Positions 34,234 to 44,823 of a stretch of 50,417 bases of DNA are shown in pieces; position 1 is the stretch's first letter; each line of letters opens with the position of its first letter. Origin of the DNA: Lysobacter sp. A03 (GTDB lineage Bacteria; Pseudomonadota; Gammaproteobacteria; Xanthomonadales; Xanthomonadaceae); contig NZ_JXSS01000049.1 of the NCBI RefSeq assembly GCF_000855665.1, positions 1 through 50,417 of the forward strand. The letters are read 5' to 3'. The notes under the pieces are model-generated. The model had not been told where the DNA came from. It saw only the letters and a list, made by a program, of their open reading frames with translations, and searched no databases. The position numbers and the translations under genes were made by a program.

Positions 34234-35287
34234 TGAACATACCGGCACTGGCCCTATATGGGACGAGGTTGCTGAATGCGCTCGTCGTCAAAACATAGAA
34301 GGAAATGGTGACCGCCAAGAATCCCAAAGCCATAACACCTCGAAGCGGCGTATTCCTGAACTGCCCGAACACCATCGGCCACATAACAATGGCCGTGGAA
34401 CTGAAGTAGAGGTGTAGACGCAGCAGTCCTGATGGATTCACGCTAGAAATAGTAGAGGCAAGAGCGAGCACAAGTCCTATCAAATAGATGTTTAATAGTC
34501 GCACATAGTTAGGATCACGCACCGCGGTCTTGAACATGTAGAGCATAACGCCCTGACAGACTAGGAATATGACCCAAATTTGCCCCCCACCCTCGCCCTG
34601 CTCTGCGTATGCTGCGTACTTGTCATCGAGAACGCTTGCTGCAAATCCAACGAATACTTGAAGAAACAGCACTACGATGACTGTCGCGAGAGCCAATGCT
34701 AACACCCGCTTCCAACCAGCACGGTCGGATGCAAGATAATAAAGTGGCGCCGCAATGAGAGCTGTCTGATGAAAAGTGGCCCCGAGGGCAACCAGCGTAA
34801 AGTAGGCCGCAGCCCTCCTTTCCAGCAGAAACGGGATTGCCATGAAGCAGATAGCAGCTGCAATTCCCTGCCGCGCACCATTGAAAAAAAATGTATAAAT
34901 GCCGATCGCGATAAATAGGAAGATCGCAGTCTCGTAACGGCGCGTCAACTTGATGATCGTGGAAACATAACAGATGACGACGATCGCAGCGATCATCAAC
35001 AGCATTACGTTGTATGAATCAGATATCGACCGTGCCACCCAGGTCAGCAAGTTGAACCCAAACTCGGTTCTTCGTTCCATCGCCGCGGAAAATGACTCGC
35101 TGCGCATGAATTGCCTCACGTAATTCCCAGTATCTGTTCCAACCCGGAAGTCACGAAGCCCTGCAAATAATGTAAGGATCAGGCCTACGACAAGCAGACT
35201 GACTTTCCTCAGAATTGAGTGGCCCGAACGCCGCCCAAAATACGCGGTAGTCACCACGGCGACAAGTAACAGAAGATACGGAATCAT
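34223..35287 (-). CDS. EpsG-family polysaccharide polymerase (Wzy)
   Basis: A 354-aa integral membrane protein with about ten TM helices. The early loop FAGLRDFRVGTDTGNYVRQF matches the EpsG/Wzy family signature (G-R-D-VG-DT-NY), and the NGARQGIAAAICF loop is the second conserved site. It would polymerise flipped repeat units on the periplasmic side. Codon use is clearly AT-richer here (many ATA, TTA, AAA codons) than in the flanking conserved genes, as expected for a serotype-specific polymerase. It is translationally linked to the GT4 upstream (4-nt overlap). Confidence 0.85.
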   Translation of the reverse strand: MIPYLLLLVAVVTTAYFGRRSGHSILRKVSLLVVGLILTLFAGLRDFRVGTDTGNYVRQFMRSESFSAAMERRTEFGFNLLTWVARSISDSYNVMLLMIAAIVVICYVSTIIKLTRRYETAIFLFIAIGIYTFFFNGARQGIAAAICFMAIPFLLERRAAAYFTLVALGATFHQTALIAAPLYYLASDRAGWKRVLALALATVIVVLFLQVFVGFAASVLDDKYAAYAEQGEGGGQIWVIFLVCQGVMLYMFKTAVRDPNYVRLLNIYLIGLVLALASTISSVNPSGLLRLHLYFSSTAIVMWPMVFGQFRNTPLRGVMALGFLAVTISFYVLTTSAFSNLVPYRASAGMFNDH

Positions 35288-36426
35288 GTGGCGTTGTACA
35301 CCTGCTCAAGTTGCCGCGCACCGGCTGCAGACGAGAATCCCGCCCGCTCCAGACTCGCGCGCCGCACCTCTTTGTCAGGACAGCCGACTCTTGCGGCCAC
35401 CTCTAACGCTTTCACCCAGTCACGATCGGTCGCATCGAGGTCAACGAAGTGAACCATTCCCATACCCAACTCCACCTCACTGGATACGGCGCTGGACACG
35501 ACGGCAGGCAACCCTGCTGCTTGAGCCTCCACCAGTACTACTGGGAATCCCTCATGGTGAGAAGGCATGAGCATTACGTCTGCCGCTGCCATCAGCTCCG
35601 GTATGTCGGCCCTCAGGCCGAGGAGGCGTACGTGTTTACCCAGGTCTTTGTCCGCGACAAGGCGTTCGATCGCGGACTGTTCGGGTCCGGCTCCAACGAG
35701 AAGCAACTGGAAGTCCACTCCGGCTTGTCGCATCGCATCAGCGATTCGGATCGAGCGCTCATGGTTCTTCACGGGCATGAATCGGCCGACCTGAAGTACC
35801 ACGAGCTGCGCTGACGGTATTCCCAACTCACCACGGACAGCGCCCGAAGCCTCACTAAATTTACTGATATCCACCGCATTGGGTAACAGCACCACATCCT
35901 TTCGCCCGGGAAATAGATAGGCGCCAGCAGCCAACCCGCATGCCACGTAGTGGGTGGCCGACCACTTTAATAGCGCTCTCGATACACGCTGATACAAGCG
36001 CCCTAAAATGCTTCCGCTGTTGGCATCCTGCGTGCTGTGAGCATGCGCGATACGCTGCTGCACCTTCGCAACGCGCGCCGCTGTCAGGTGCAAACCGCTG
36101 CTGAAGAGGGTGTGCGCATGCACGATGGACCACTCGCCCGTGCGAAGCAGCCGGTACAGCGCTCGGAAGCGCGCCGCGGGACTGGCGGCTCCAATCCGGT
36201 GGATACGCCCTCCCAGCGCCTCAATCTCCTCGTCGTAGTCGCAGCGATCGGTAGTAAAGTAGGCAAAATCGAACTGGAACCGGCTGCGATCGATCTCACG
36301 GTAAAGGTTCATCACCATGGTTTCGGCACCGGCGCGATCCATCCGGCCGACGATATGCAATACGCGGCTCACGCGCGCGCCCAATTGCTTGCTACGCATG
36401 CATGCGTTGCTGGCATTTCCCTTCAT
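35284..36426 (-). CDS. GT4 glycosyltransferase (EpsF-like)
   Basis: A 380-aa GT-B enzyme starting at ATG 36426, which overlaps the upstream GT2 stop (ATGA). The N-domain has VLHIVGRMDRAGAETMVMNL and VHAHTLFSSGLHLTAA, features of EpsF/WcaL-like enzymes. The donor domain has VVLQVGRFMPVKNHERSI and HHEGFPVVLVEAQAAGLP (E-x7-E). It adds a sugar to the lipid-linked repeat unit at the inner membrane. It lies between a GT2 and the EpsG-type polymerase, so it probably adds one of the last sugars of the unit. Confidence 0.9.
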   Translation of the reverse strand: MKGNASNACMRSKQLGARVSRVLHIVGRMDRAGAETMVMNLYREIDRSRFQFDFAYFTTDRCDYDEEIEALGGRIHRIGAASPAARFRALYRLLRTGEWSIVHAHTLFSSGLHLTAARVAKVQQRIAHAHSTQDANSGSILGRLYQRVSRALLKWSATHYVACGLAAGAYLFPGRKDVVLLPNAVDISKFSEASGAVRGELGIPSAQLVVLQVGRFMPVKNHERSIRIADAMRQAGVDFQLLLVGAGPEQSAIERLVADKDLGKHVRLLGLRADIPELMAAADVMLMPSHHEGFPVVLVEAQAAGLPAVVSSAVSSEVELGMGMVHFVDLDATDRDWVKALEVAARVGCPDKEVRRASLERAGFSSAAGARQLEQVYNAT

Positions 36427-37403
36427 GCTCCTACTCCAACGCAGCGGGAAGCGGCCAACCGCGCAGCCTTTAGCGAGAGCACCCATGCCCGGTCGGGCAT
36501 CTTGGCGAGCTCTAGCAGAAAGCGTGCACGGGTGAGTCCCACGACTGGAAAGCCGAGCTCCGCAATGCTTTTCGCGTACTGCCCCAAGTGTGCCTTCAAC
36601 TCTGTAGCAAGCGACATATCAATATTTCGTGCTACCGAGACTATTGCGTTCGCCGAACCAAACACGAAACTCTCCCGAAATTCGTCGGCAACACCTTCAC
36701 GACAGAGTAGTTTTGCGATATAGAGCTTCGCCTGAAACAGGTCAAACAGCACACGGCCACCGCCCCTCGTCGCCGAATCAGGTGAAAGCCGATGTTCATA
36801 AACCGGACTTTCTGAAAATGTGATACGTAATGTCCTGGAAAGAAATAAATCCACAAACAGAGCCTGATCCTCGGCGTACCTTATCTCGTCTGGGAACCGA
36901 ATGGCCCCAAGTGCAGAGCGCTTGACCAGCTTGTTCCACAGCGCGCTATGATTGCGTCCATCCAAGATGGATTGAAGCAGCGCTTTGGCCGAAGCAGCTC
37001 GCACAGCGTGCACAACGCGCGCATCAGCGCCACTTACAACAAGGTAATCGCCAACAACCAGATCGGCACCACTGTCATTACCCGCATTGACCAACGCCTC
37101 CAAGCCATGAGCAGGAACAACATCGTCCGCATCAGCGAATGCCAGATAGGTGCCTCGCGCAACGTCCAACCCCGCATTCCGAGCGGCGGAAACGCCTCCG
37201 TTTATCTGGCCGATGTAAACAACCCTCCGATCAGACACCGCATATCGCCTGCATATTTCGGCGGTGTTATCGGTAGATCCATCGTCGATAACGACAATCT
37301 CGAGATCAACAAGCGTTTGACTGATTAGACTGTCAAGACAAGCAGCTAAGTCCTCCCCGCCATTGAAGACCGGGACGATGACCGAAACCGTGGGCGAATT
37401 CAC
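36423..37403 (-). CDS. GT2 glycosyltransferase
   Basis: A 326-aa inverting GT-A enzyme. It has SVIVPVFNGGEDLAACLDSL, IVVIDDGSTDNTAEIC, GGVSAARNAGLDVARG and the metal-binding FADADDVV in canonical order in the first 110 residues. A YAEDQALF motif supplies the likely catalytic base. The C-terminal 90 residues are helical and variable. Overlaps of 4 nt with genes on both sides put it in the middle of the coupled glycosyltransferase series. Its sugar specificity is not readable from sequence. Confidence 0.92.
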   Translation of the reverse strand: MNSPTVSVIVPVFNGGEDLAACLDSLISQTLVDLEIVVIDDGSTDNTAEICRRYAVSDRRVVYIGQINGGVSAARNAGLDVARGTYLAFADADDVVPAHGLEALVNAGNDSGADLVVGDYLVVSGADARVVHAVRAASAKALLQSILDGRNHSALWNKLVKRSALGAIRFPDEIRYAEDQALFVDLFLSRTLRITFSESPVYEHRLSPDSATRGGGRVLFDLFQAKLYIAKLLCREGVADEFRESFVFGSANAIVSVARNIDMSLATELKAHLGQYAKSIAELGFPVVGLTRARFLLELAKMPDRAWVLSLKAARLAASRCVGVGA

Positions 37404-38542
37404 GACTCAGGGTCCGGCATCAGTGCAGTCCGAAGGAATTCTAGAGCACTCTGCTTCTCTTCTGCGCGAATGCTGTTCACCCTCTTCCAGTCGATTGACG
37501 CGAGCGCCTTGGCATCCACTTCGTCAAGTGAGGAGAACAATCTGTCGGTCAACCCATAGCGGCTCAAGAGCGACTCAAACCGGGCCTTCCCACGCTCGAC
37601 ATTCACCACCGCAATGAAGGGTCGGTTGTATATCAGTGAAAAAACACAGCCATGGAACGAATCCGTAATGACGAACTGGCAGTCGCTAAAGCCCCTCAAC
37701 CATGCTTCCACCGGTGGGAACACATGCTTGTCGCGATCGTGCCGAAAACTCGGTCCAAAGGGCTTTGGCATGACGTTAAATGCAGTACCGCCCAGGCTAT
37801 CAACCAGTGTGGCAAGCGCAGTCGTGCCGTCCGAATCCGAATCAAGCACGTAAGTGAAGATGCGTCCGGCACATTTCACGTAGCTCTGAGGAGTCTCCGC
37901 CAACCGGCGATAGTGATCAGCATCAAAAAGCAGTGTGGGATCGCAGACGCGCGATGAGTTGACACCCAGCTCGCGGCCCAAGAGCTCGACGGCGCTGTCC
38001 TCGCGGACTGAGACGGCGCTAAACTTCTTCAGGCTGCCAGCGAACAGCTCGCTTTCAGCTGGGTCGAAGCGCCAGTCATCCACACCCAGCGATGCTGCAT
38101 AGCTGATCCTTCGTGGCGTATCCCCTGGGAGCGCAAGAAAATAGGTTTGAAGGTCGGGCATGTACTCGCGACGCCAAACCTGGTCGCTCCCAACAATGAT
38201 GGCGTCGAATATACCCGACATGTCCTCCATGACGCGATCAATCTCGATATGTGAGGTCCTCGGCTGGATCTTTTCCAGGACAAAGGCACGCGTATTTCGT
38301 GATATCTCGGCCAACTCGAGTTGATCCGGGTACCACGGTGCCCTGCGACCGTCACGAGCGATCCGCCTCAAGCTACGCTTCAGGCGACTTGCGCCCAGAG
38401 CAATGCGCCCCACGGCTGGTCGGCGCACATCGAGAAGCACCGCTTCGTGACCTAGATCTGCGACGGCCTGTCGAAGCGCATACGCCTGCAAAATTCCGCC
38501 GTAGTTATGCCACAGGGGGAGTGTCAGGATGCCGACTTTCAT
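37400..38542 (-). CDS. Polysaccharide pyruvyl transferase family protein
   Basis: A 380-aa GT-B-like protein of the PF04230 type. Features are MKVGILTLPLWHNYGGILQA at the N-terminus (the NYGG loop), AIIVGSDQVWRREYMPDL, VREDSAVELL and QFVITDSFHGCVFSLIYNRP. The latter two blocks are the family signatures. It would add a ketal pyruvate from PEP to a sugar of the repeat unit, giving negative charge. Some members of the family act as other transferases, so the reaction is inferred. It overlaps the GH88/105-like gene and the GT2 gene by 4 nt each. Confidence 0.88.
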   Translation of the reverse strand: MKVGILTLPLWHNYGGILQAYALRQAVADLGHEAVLLDVRRPAVGRIALGASRLKRSLRRIARDGRRAPWYPDQLELAEISRNTRAFVLEKIQPRTSHIEIDRVMEDMSGIFDAIIVGSDQVWRREYMPDLQTYFLALPGDTPRRISYAASLGVDDWRFDPAESELFAGSLKKFSAVSVREDSAVELLGRELGVNSSRVCDPTLLFDADHYRRLAETPQSYVKCAGRIFTYVLDSDSDGTTALATLVDSLGGTAFNVMPKPFGPSFRHDRDKHVFPPVEAWLRGFSDCQFVITDSFHGCVFSLIYNRPFIAVVNVERGKARFESLLSRYGLTDRLFSSLDEVDAKALASIDWKRVNSIRAEEKQSALEFLRTALMPDPES

Positions 38543-39693
38543 CGCGGCATCCCCGCAAAAAGCGAGAGCATGAGACCTTGACTGAGCTCAGACGGGCCCT
38601 TCATGCGGGAATACTTGTTGATATAGATTGTATCTCCCGTCGCCTGCACAACCCGTCCGACCCGATCTACGCACACTGCGGCGAGCGCCGCAATCGCGGC
38701 TGCATCCATGTCCAGAGTTCCGCACCGCTGGAAGGCGTGCAGGAACATAAGCGTGCTAGAGGAGTCTATCTGCCGATCATTGGTATGGCCCAGGAACTGC
38801 GGCCAGAAGCCGTACGGCTCACGCAGGTCGCGCAGGATAGATTCATATCGGCGCATGGCACTCGTCAATGTCGGATCACCACTTTCCCGCGCTACCTCCG
38901 ACAGCCCCAACAGCAGCCAGCCCGTGCCCCGCGCCCAGTTCACCGAGCCCAGCAGCTGCTTACGCTCCAGGTCGTACGCGTGGACAGCCAAGCCATCGCC
39001 CGGCGCAACACAGCGGTCGAGTGCGAACTCAACTTGAACCTTTGCGTCCAGCATCGCCGAAGGATCACCTGCAATCTTTGCGTACTGCACAAGGAAAGGA
39101 CAGAGCAGCCCCACAGCGTCGATAAAGAATACGTCAATACCCGAGCGGTACCGGTACAATCCGTCGTTCCCCTTGAAGGCCTGCATCTTTTTATGTACAT
39201 CACGAGCGCCAGCCAGGTAGCTGTCCTTGCGGGTCAGCTTGTACAATCTCAAAAAAACGAGGCCGAAGGTGGCCTGATCGAGCTTGTCGACAGAAAACTT
39301 CAACTCGCCGGACTCATCGAGTAGTTCCTTGCACTTGTGCTCAACGCGCTTGAGTACATTGCCATCGCCTGTTGCGGAAGAATGGTCTAGAAGCCCCAAC
39401 AGGAGAAATGCTAGAGGGAAGTTGTAATAGGCGTAGGCATGGCTCGTGCGCTTCGCCAGCATGCGTTTTTTTAGGCCCGCCAATAACGCATATAGGCTTT
39501 CATCGTCATTAAAGGACATCGACACGCGCCGCGAAGAAAGCATAGTTTCTGCAGCGGATATAACCGCTCTTTGCACTGCTGGCGAATCCCTTACCCCGAG
39601 CATCGACGTGCGCTGACGTCTCTTACGGCGGATGACTGGGTAAGCCACGAGAAGAAACTGGATAGCAACCACCAAGATTAAAAATGAAACCAC
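38539..39693 (-). CDS. Membrane-anchored GH88/GH105-like six-hairpin protein
   Basis: A protein of about 384 aa with one N-terminal TM helix (VSFLILVVAIQFLLVAYPVI), then a basic stop-transfer and a helical (alpha/alpha)6-like domain. GSVNWARGTGWLLLGLSEV resembles the RGNGW motif of unsaturated glucuronyl/rhamnogalacturonyl hydrolases, and DVFFIDAVGLLCPFL resembles their active-site aspartate strand. GTG 39693 is chosen because AAGGA sits 6 nt upstream and the start is followed directly by the TM; TTG 39765 would overlap wzx. The domain should face the periplasm. It could trim the polymer or bind a uronic acid unit made by the UDP-sugar dehydrogenase. Assignment is by motif memory only. Confidence 0.6.
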   Translation of the reverse strand: MVSFLILVVAIQFLLVAYPVIRRKRRQRTSMLGVRDSPAVQRAVISAAETMLSSRRVSMSFNDDESLYALLAGLKKRMLAKRTSHAYAYYNFPLAFLLLGLLDHSSATGDGNVLKRVEHKCKELLDESGELKFSVDKLDQATFGLVFLRLYKLTRKDSYLAGARDVHKKMQAFKGNDGLYRYRSGIDVFFIDAVGLLCPFLVQYAKIAGDPSAMLDAKVQVEFALDRCVAPGDGLAVHAYDLERKQLLGSVNWARGTGWLLLGLSEVARESGDPTLTSAMRRYESILRDLREPYGFWPQFLGHTNDRQIDSSSTLMFLHAFQRCGTLDMDAAAIAALAAVCVDRVGRVVQATGDTIYINKYSRMKGPSELSQGLMLSLFAGMPR

Positions 39694-39740
39694 AGTCAAT
39701 CCTTTACAATACCTTGAACCAAGCCACTTCAAGAATCGGC

Positions 39741-41042
39741 TCAGCCCAGATCGTGAGCGCGCCAAAGAACAAATAAAAGCAAACTTAAGTATCCAATAAC
39801 ATTGACAACAGAAAAGGCAGCTATAGCCACAAGGTCATTGCCCATATAAGAACCGATAAGTATCACAGTCACTCGCGCCGCTGTAATAAGAACCTCATAT
39901 GCAAGCAGGACATGTTGCAGTCGGAGTACAGGCATAGTGGCCACTGCTGGCCTCGAAACCAATACGCTCGCCATCCATATCGCAATCCATTGCGAATACT
40001 CTCCCGCCCTTGCCCAACGATCACCGAAGGCGAGAGGAAAAAGACTATCTCCCCAGATCGCGATAGCTCCGAACGGGACTATCGCGACCAACCCCATCAA
40101 TATGCTGGCCCGCTTCAATAGATAGGATGCATGCACTGGATTCTCACGGATAGCCATGGTGATCTTAGGAAAGAACACCTCCCCTACCGAGTCCCCCAGA
40201 AGCATGACAGGAGCACTCAGAACTAACACCGTAATGGAGTACTGCCCCGCTGTTCCTGCGTTGAACAACGCAGTCAAAACTATGACTGGAAATCCGATGG
40301 AGGCGGCTCGAATTGCGCTCTGCGGCATTCGGTATAGCGCGAAATCCCGCTGCTCTCTTGCCGCGTCTCGTATACCTCCCGTTCCGAACCAGCGCCTCAC
40401 CAAGAAGGCACCCTTTCGTGGTACCAACCAGAGCAGCATGAAATAGTTGAGAGCGTTTCCCACTAGCGAGATGACAATTAACGCCAATCCGGAAGGCGCA
40501 AGCAGACCACCAGCAAGCTTGCCGATATTCATCAGCAACGTGCTGGATGCGTGAGAAGTTGCCTTCGCCTTGAACAGCCCCTCACGGATCGCAGTTTGGT
40601 TGGCCACCGATAGAAACGCGCCCAACAGAAGCGATATTGGAATCAGGTAGAGAAAGCCGGGCGTTGCGTCTAGGCCCGTCCATCTGGCCAAGTGAGTCTG
40701 GAACAGGAATACGAAGACTAGGGCGAGCAGCGCTGCAACAGCCGCGCACACCATCGAGAGCCGGGCAACAGCCGTGGCGCCCTCCTCCGTCTGCGGCATA
40801 ACGATGGCATTGGCGTAGCCTAGCGTGGACAGCGGGGTGATGATGTTGACCACCGCGGTGAACGCCGCCAGCGCGCCGAACGCCTCGGGGCCATAGAGCC
40901 GCGTGAGAAACGGCATGAACGCTAGGGAGATGGCTTGGGCAGCTGCGATCCCGGTTGCCACGGCGGCAACGTTGCGCAAGAACTGGCTCTTAGTGAGCGC
41001 TTGAGCGTGGCCACGCAGCCGGGTAAAAGCTTCACCGGTCAT
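39741..41042 (-). CDS. Wzx-type flippase (MOP superfamily)
   Basis: A 433-aa protein with about 12 TM helices. It begins MTGEAFTRLRGHAQALTKS and has the family pattern AQAISLAFMPFLTRLYGPEAFG at helix 1-2, with TAVVNIITPLSTLGYANAIV next. It flips undecaprenyl-linked repeat units to the periplasm. ATG 41042 overlaps the galE stop (ATGA); a frame extension to 41192 lies inside galE and is rejected. It marks the right edge of the AT-richer variable cassette. Its 3' end is 47 nt from the next gene start. Confidence 0.9.
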   Translation of the reverse strand: MTGEAFTRLRGHAQALTKSQFLRNVAAVATGIAAAQAISLAFMPFLTRLYGPEAFGALAAFTAVVNIITPLSTLGYANAIVMPQTEEGATAVARLSMVCAAVAALLALVFVFLFQTHLARWTGLDATPGFLYLIPISLLLGAFLSVANQTAIREGLFKAKATSHASSTLLMNIGKLAGGLLAPSGLALIVISLVGNALNYFMLLWLVPRKGAFLVRRWFGTGGIRDAAREQRDFALYRMPQSAIRAASIGFPVIVLTALFNAGTAGQYSITVLVLSAPVMLLGDSVGEVFFPKITMAIRENPVHASYLLKRASILMGLVAIVPFGAIAIWGDSLFPLAFGDRWARAGEYSQWIAIWMASVLVSRPAVATMPVLRLQHVLLAYEVLITAARVTVILIGSYMGNDLVAIAAFSVVNVIGYLSLLLFVLWRAHDLG

Positions 41043-42082
41043 GGCGCGGCGAGCGCCTCGGGCGAAGACGTGCCCTGAATGTACCCCTCCGGGTTCTGCG
41101 CCTGCCAGCGCCATGTGTCGCCGCACATGTCCGCGAGCCCAAAGCGTGCCTTCCAGTCCAGTAGATCTTCTGCCAAGGCTGGCGACGCCCAAAGCATAGC
41201 CACATCGCCCGCGCGTCTGTGCACAATGTCGTAGGGAACGAGGCGCTCGCTGGCCTGCTCGAAGGCGCGGACCAGCTCCAACACGCTGTAGCCGCGCCCG
41301 GTGCCGACGTTGATCGCGCGGGCACCACGGTGGCGCACGCCATATTCCACCGCGCGCACGTGCGCATCCGCAAGGTCCATCACGTGGATGTAGTCGCGCA
41401 CACCGGTGCCGTCCGGCGTCGGATAGTCGCCGCCGAATACCTGCAGCCGCTCACGGCGACCAATTGCGACTTGGGCAACGTATGGCATTAGGTTGTTGGG
41501 GACGCCGCGTGGGTCCTCGCCGATTCGACCGCTCGGGTGCGCGCCGACCGGGTTGAAATAGCGCAGCAACACCGCGCTCATGTCCGGCATGGCCTGGCAG
41601 CAATCGCGGATCAGATCCTCCATCACCAGCTTGGTGCGGCCGTATGGATTGGTCACGCGCAACGGCGCATCCTCGGTGACCGGCACCTCATCAGCCTCGC
41701 CATATACCGTGGCCGAGGAGCTGAAGACCAGGTTGTGCACGTTGGCGCGTCGCATGGCCTGCAGCAGCGCGATGGTGCCGCTGATGTTGTTGTCGAAGTA
41801 ATCGAGCGGCTTTTCGCAGCTTTCCCCGACCGCCTTGAGTGCGGCGAAGTGGATCACCGCATCGGGCGCGCCTTCAAATGCACGGGCCAGGTCGTCCGGG
41901 TTACGGACATCACCACGCACAAAGCGCAACGGTTTGCCCGTGATCTCCTGCACCCGCTGCAGCGCCACCTCGGAGCTGTTGCATAGATTGTCGATCACGG
42001 TGATGTCGTGGCCGGCTTCGAGCAGGGCGACACAGGTGTGAGAACCGATGTAGCCGGCACCGCCGGTAACAATAACTCGCAT
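41039..42082 (-). CDS. galE: UDP-glucose 4-epimerase
   Basis: A 347-aa SDR that interconverts UDP-Glc and UDP-Gal (or the GlcNAc/GalNAc pair). MRVIVTGGAGYIGSHTCVAL is the NAD site, VFSSSATVYGE holds the catalytic Ser/Thr, and YGRTK is the YxxxK pair. GRRERLQVFGGDYPTPDGTG is a GalE-specific block. Length and motif spacing are normal. It lies 6 nt after the UDP-sugar dehydrogenase gene and overlaps wzx, so it supplies a galacto-configured donor for this polymer. GC content matches the core genome, unlike the genes that follow it. Confidence 0.95.
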   Translation of the reverse strand: MRVIVTGGAGYIGSHTCVALLEAGHDITVIDNLCNSSEVALQRVQEITGKPLRFVRGDVRNPDDLARAFEGAPDAVIHFAALKAVGESCEKPLDYFDNNISGTIALLQAMRRANVHNLVFSSSATVYGEADEVPVTEDAPLRVTNPYGRTKLVMEDLIRDCCQAMPDMSAVLLRYFNPVGAHPSGRIGEDPRGVPNNLMPYVAQVAIGRRERLQVFGGDYPTPDGTGVRDYIHVMDLADAHVRAVEYGVRHRGARAINVGTGRGYSVLELVRAFEQASERLVPYDIVHRRAGDVAMLWASPALAEDLLDWKARFGLADMCGDTWRWQAQNPEGYIQGTSSPEALAAP

Positions 42083-42088
42083 GAGGCC

Positions 42089-43349
<1,261 letters not shown>

Positions 43350-43363
<14 letters not shown>

Positions 43364-44726
43364 GGGGGCCTTCCGCAATGGCAGTGGTGAACGCTTGGTG
43401 GTTGTCGGCGAGGAGCACCCGCGCCAACAACAACGCGAACACGACGCTGACCGTCAGTGTCCGCAAGGGATAGTCGACAAGGCCATGCGCCACCGGAACC
43501 GTGATGGCGATCGCAGCCGCAACCGGCAATTTTACGCCATCGGGACGGCTGATGAGGCCCCTGCGCACGGCCAGCAACAACAGGGCCAGGAACGCCGCGA
43601 TCAGCGCCAAGCCGACCAGTCCAGTCTCTAGCGCGATTTCCACCAATTCGTTGTGGGCGTGCAGCGCGTAGTTGTTGATCATCGCGTCGATGGGTTCAAA
43701 CGGTGCGTAGGTGTCACGGAATGTTCCCAGACCGCTCCCCCACGGCAGATAGCCTTTGATGGCGGTCCAGCCATGGGCGATGTAGTCCCAGCGCCGGTCA
43801 CCCAGCGGATCCTTGTCGAAGCGATCGATGATGCGGCTCCACGCGTAGTTGGCGACCGCTACGCCGGCAACCAGCAGGGTCAGGGCCATGCCGGCATGCC
43901 GCCGCGGCCAGGACGTGGCCGCTCCGTTGGCGGAGAGCAGCAGCATGGCACCGGTAGCGGCGGCAGCGACCGCCGCCAGCAGCACACCGGTTCGGGAGAA
44001 GGTCATCGCGGCACCCAGCAACAGCAGCACCACCGTGGCGTACCACGCAAACGCGGCGGGCTTGTGGTGTGCGCGCTGCGCGCCATGCGCCAATACCATC
44101 GCCACAGGCAGCAGCATCGCCAACATCGACGCAAAGTGGTTGCGGTTGGCGAACAGCGCGGTGGCGGTCCCGGTGTTTTGGAACGCGTGCACGTGCAGGT
44201 CAACGCGGTTGCCGCCCGCCACCTGGGCGAACCCGAGCAGCACCATGGGCACGGCGAGAATTGCGGCAAGCGCCAGCAGACGATCAAGGACGCGCGTTGG
44301 CAATGTGCAGCACAGCAGCCACATCGCTAGGGTCGAGGCAATCGCCAGCAGGGCCCGCGCGGTGGCCCAGGGGTCGAGGCTCATCGGCAGCCAGGCCGAG
44401 TGCATGCCGGCAGCGGCCAGGTCGGCCAGGACCTCGTGCCGCAGCGGCAAGGCACCGATCCAGCTGGCGGGCAGTGGCAACAATTGCAGCAGTGCCACGC
44501 CAATCGCCGCCAGGAACAGATAAAGGAACGCACGCTGCAGCCCGGTGGCATCGTGGCGGCGCCAACGCATCACCCCCAGCCAAAGCGCAGGCACGGCAAA
44601 AAGATGCACCACCGCATCGCCCGTCCCGCGCGAGCCACCACCAAAAATCATCGCAACCACCAGCAGCGTTGCCGCTACAGCGCCGGCGATGAGATCAGGC
44701 GTCAGCGCGACGCCCTTGTTCCGCAT
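43350..44726 (-). CDS. O-antigen ligase / Wzy-like membrane protein
   Basis: A 458-aa protein with about 11-12 TM helices and the large periplasmic loop of the PF04932 family (GSGLGTFRDTYAPFEPIDAM). NHFASMLAMLLPVAMVL and YALHAHNELVEIALETGLVG are family blocks, and the HNE motif is typical. It could ligate or polymerise the repeat unit. Because the operon also has an EpsG-type polymerase, one of the two is probably Wzy and the other a ligase or a second polymerase. ATG 44726 follows AGGAG. A terminator stands 42 nt upstream, separating it from the small secreted-protein gene. Confidence 0.88.
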
Positions 44727-44768
44727 TTACACGCACTCCTGGTTCTTGCCCACAACTAGTGCTTGCCC

Positions 44769-44798
44769 ACAAAAGAAACCGGCCGCAAATGCGGCCGG
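44769..44798 (-). terminator. Intrinsic terminator after the small secreted gene 44824-45186
   Basis: On the minus strand CCGGCCGC-ATTT-GCGGCCGG (44779-44798), a perfect 8-bp GC stem, is followed by TTTCTTTTGT. It starts 26 nt after the stop of the small gene, inside the EPS operon. Confidence 0.88.
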
Positions 44799-44823
44799 AA
44801 ACCTCTGCCCGATTTTCCAGCGC

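Noticed and set aside
41043-41192. 50-residue N-terminal extension of Wzx
   Set aside because: It lies entirely within the galE 3' end, while ATG 41042 gives the usual ATGA overlap and a normal Wzx N-terminus.
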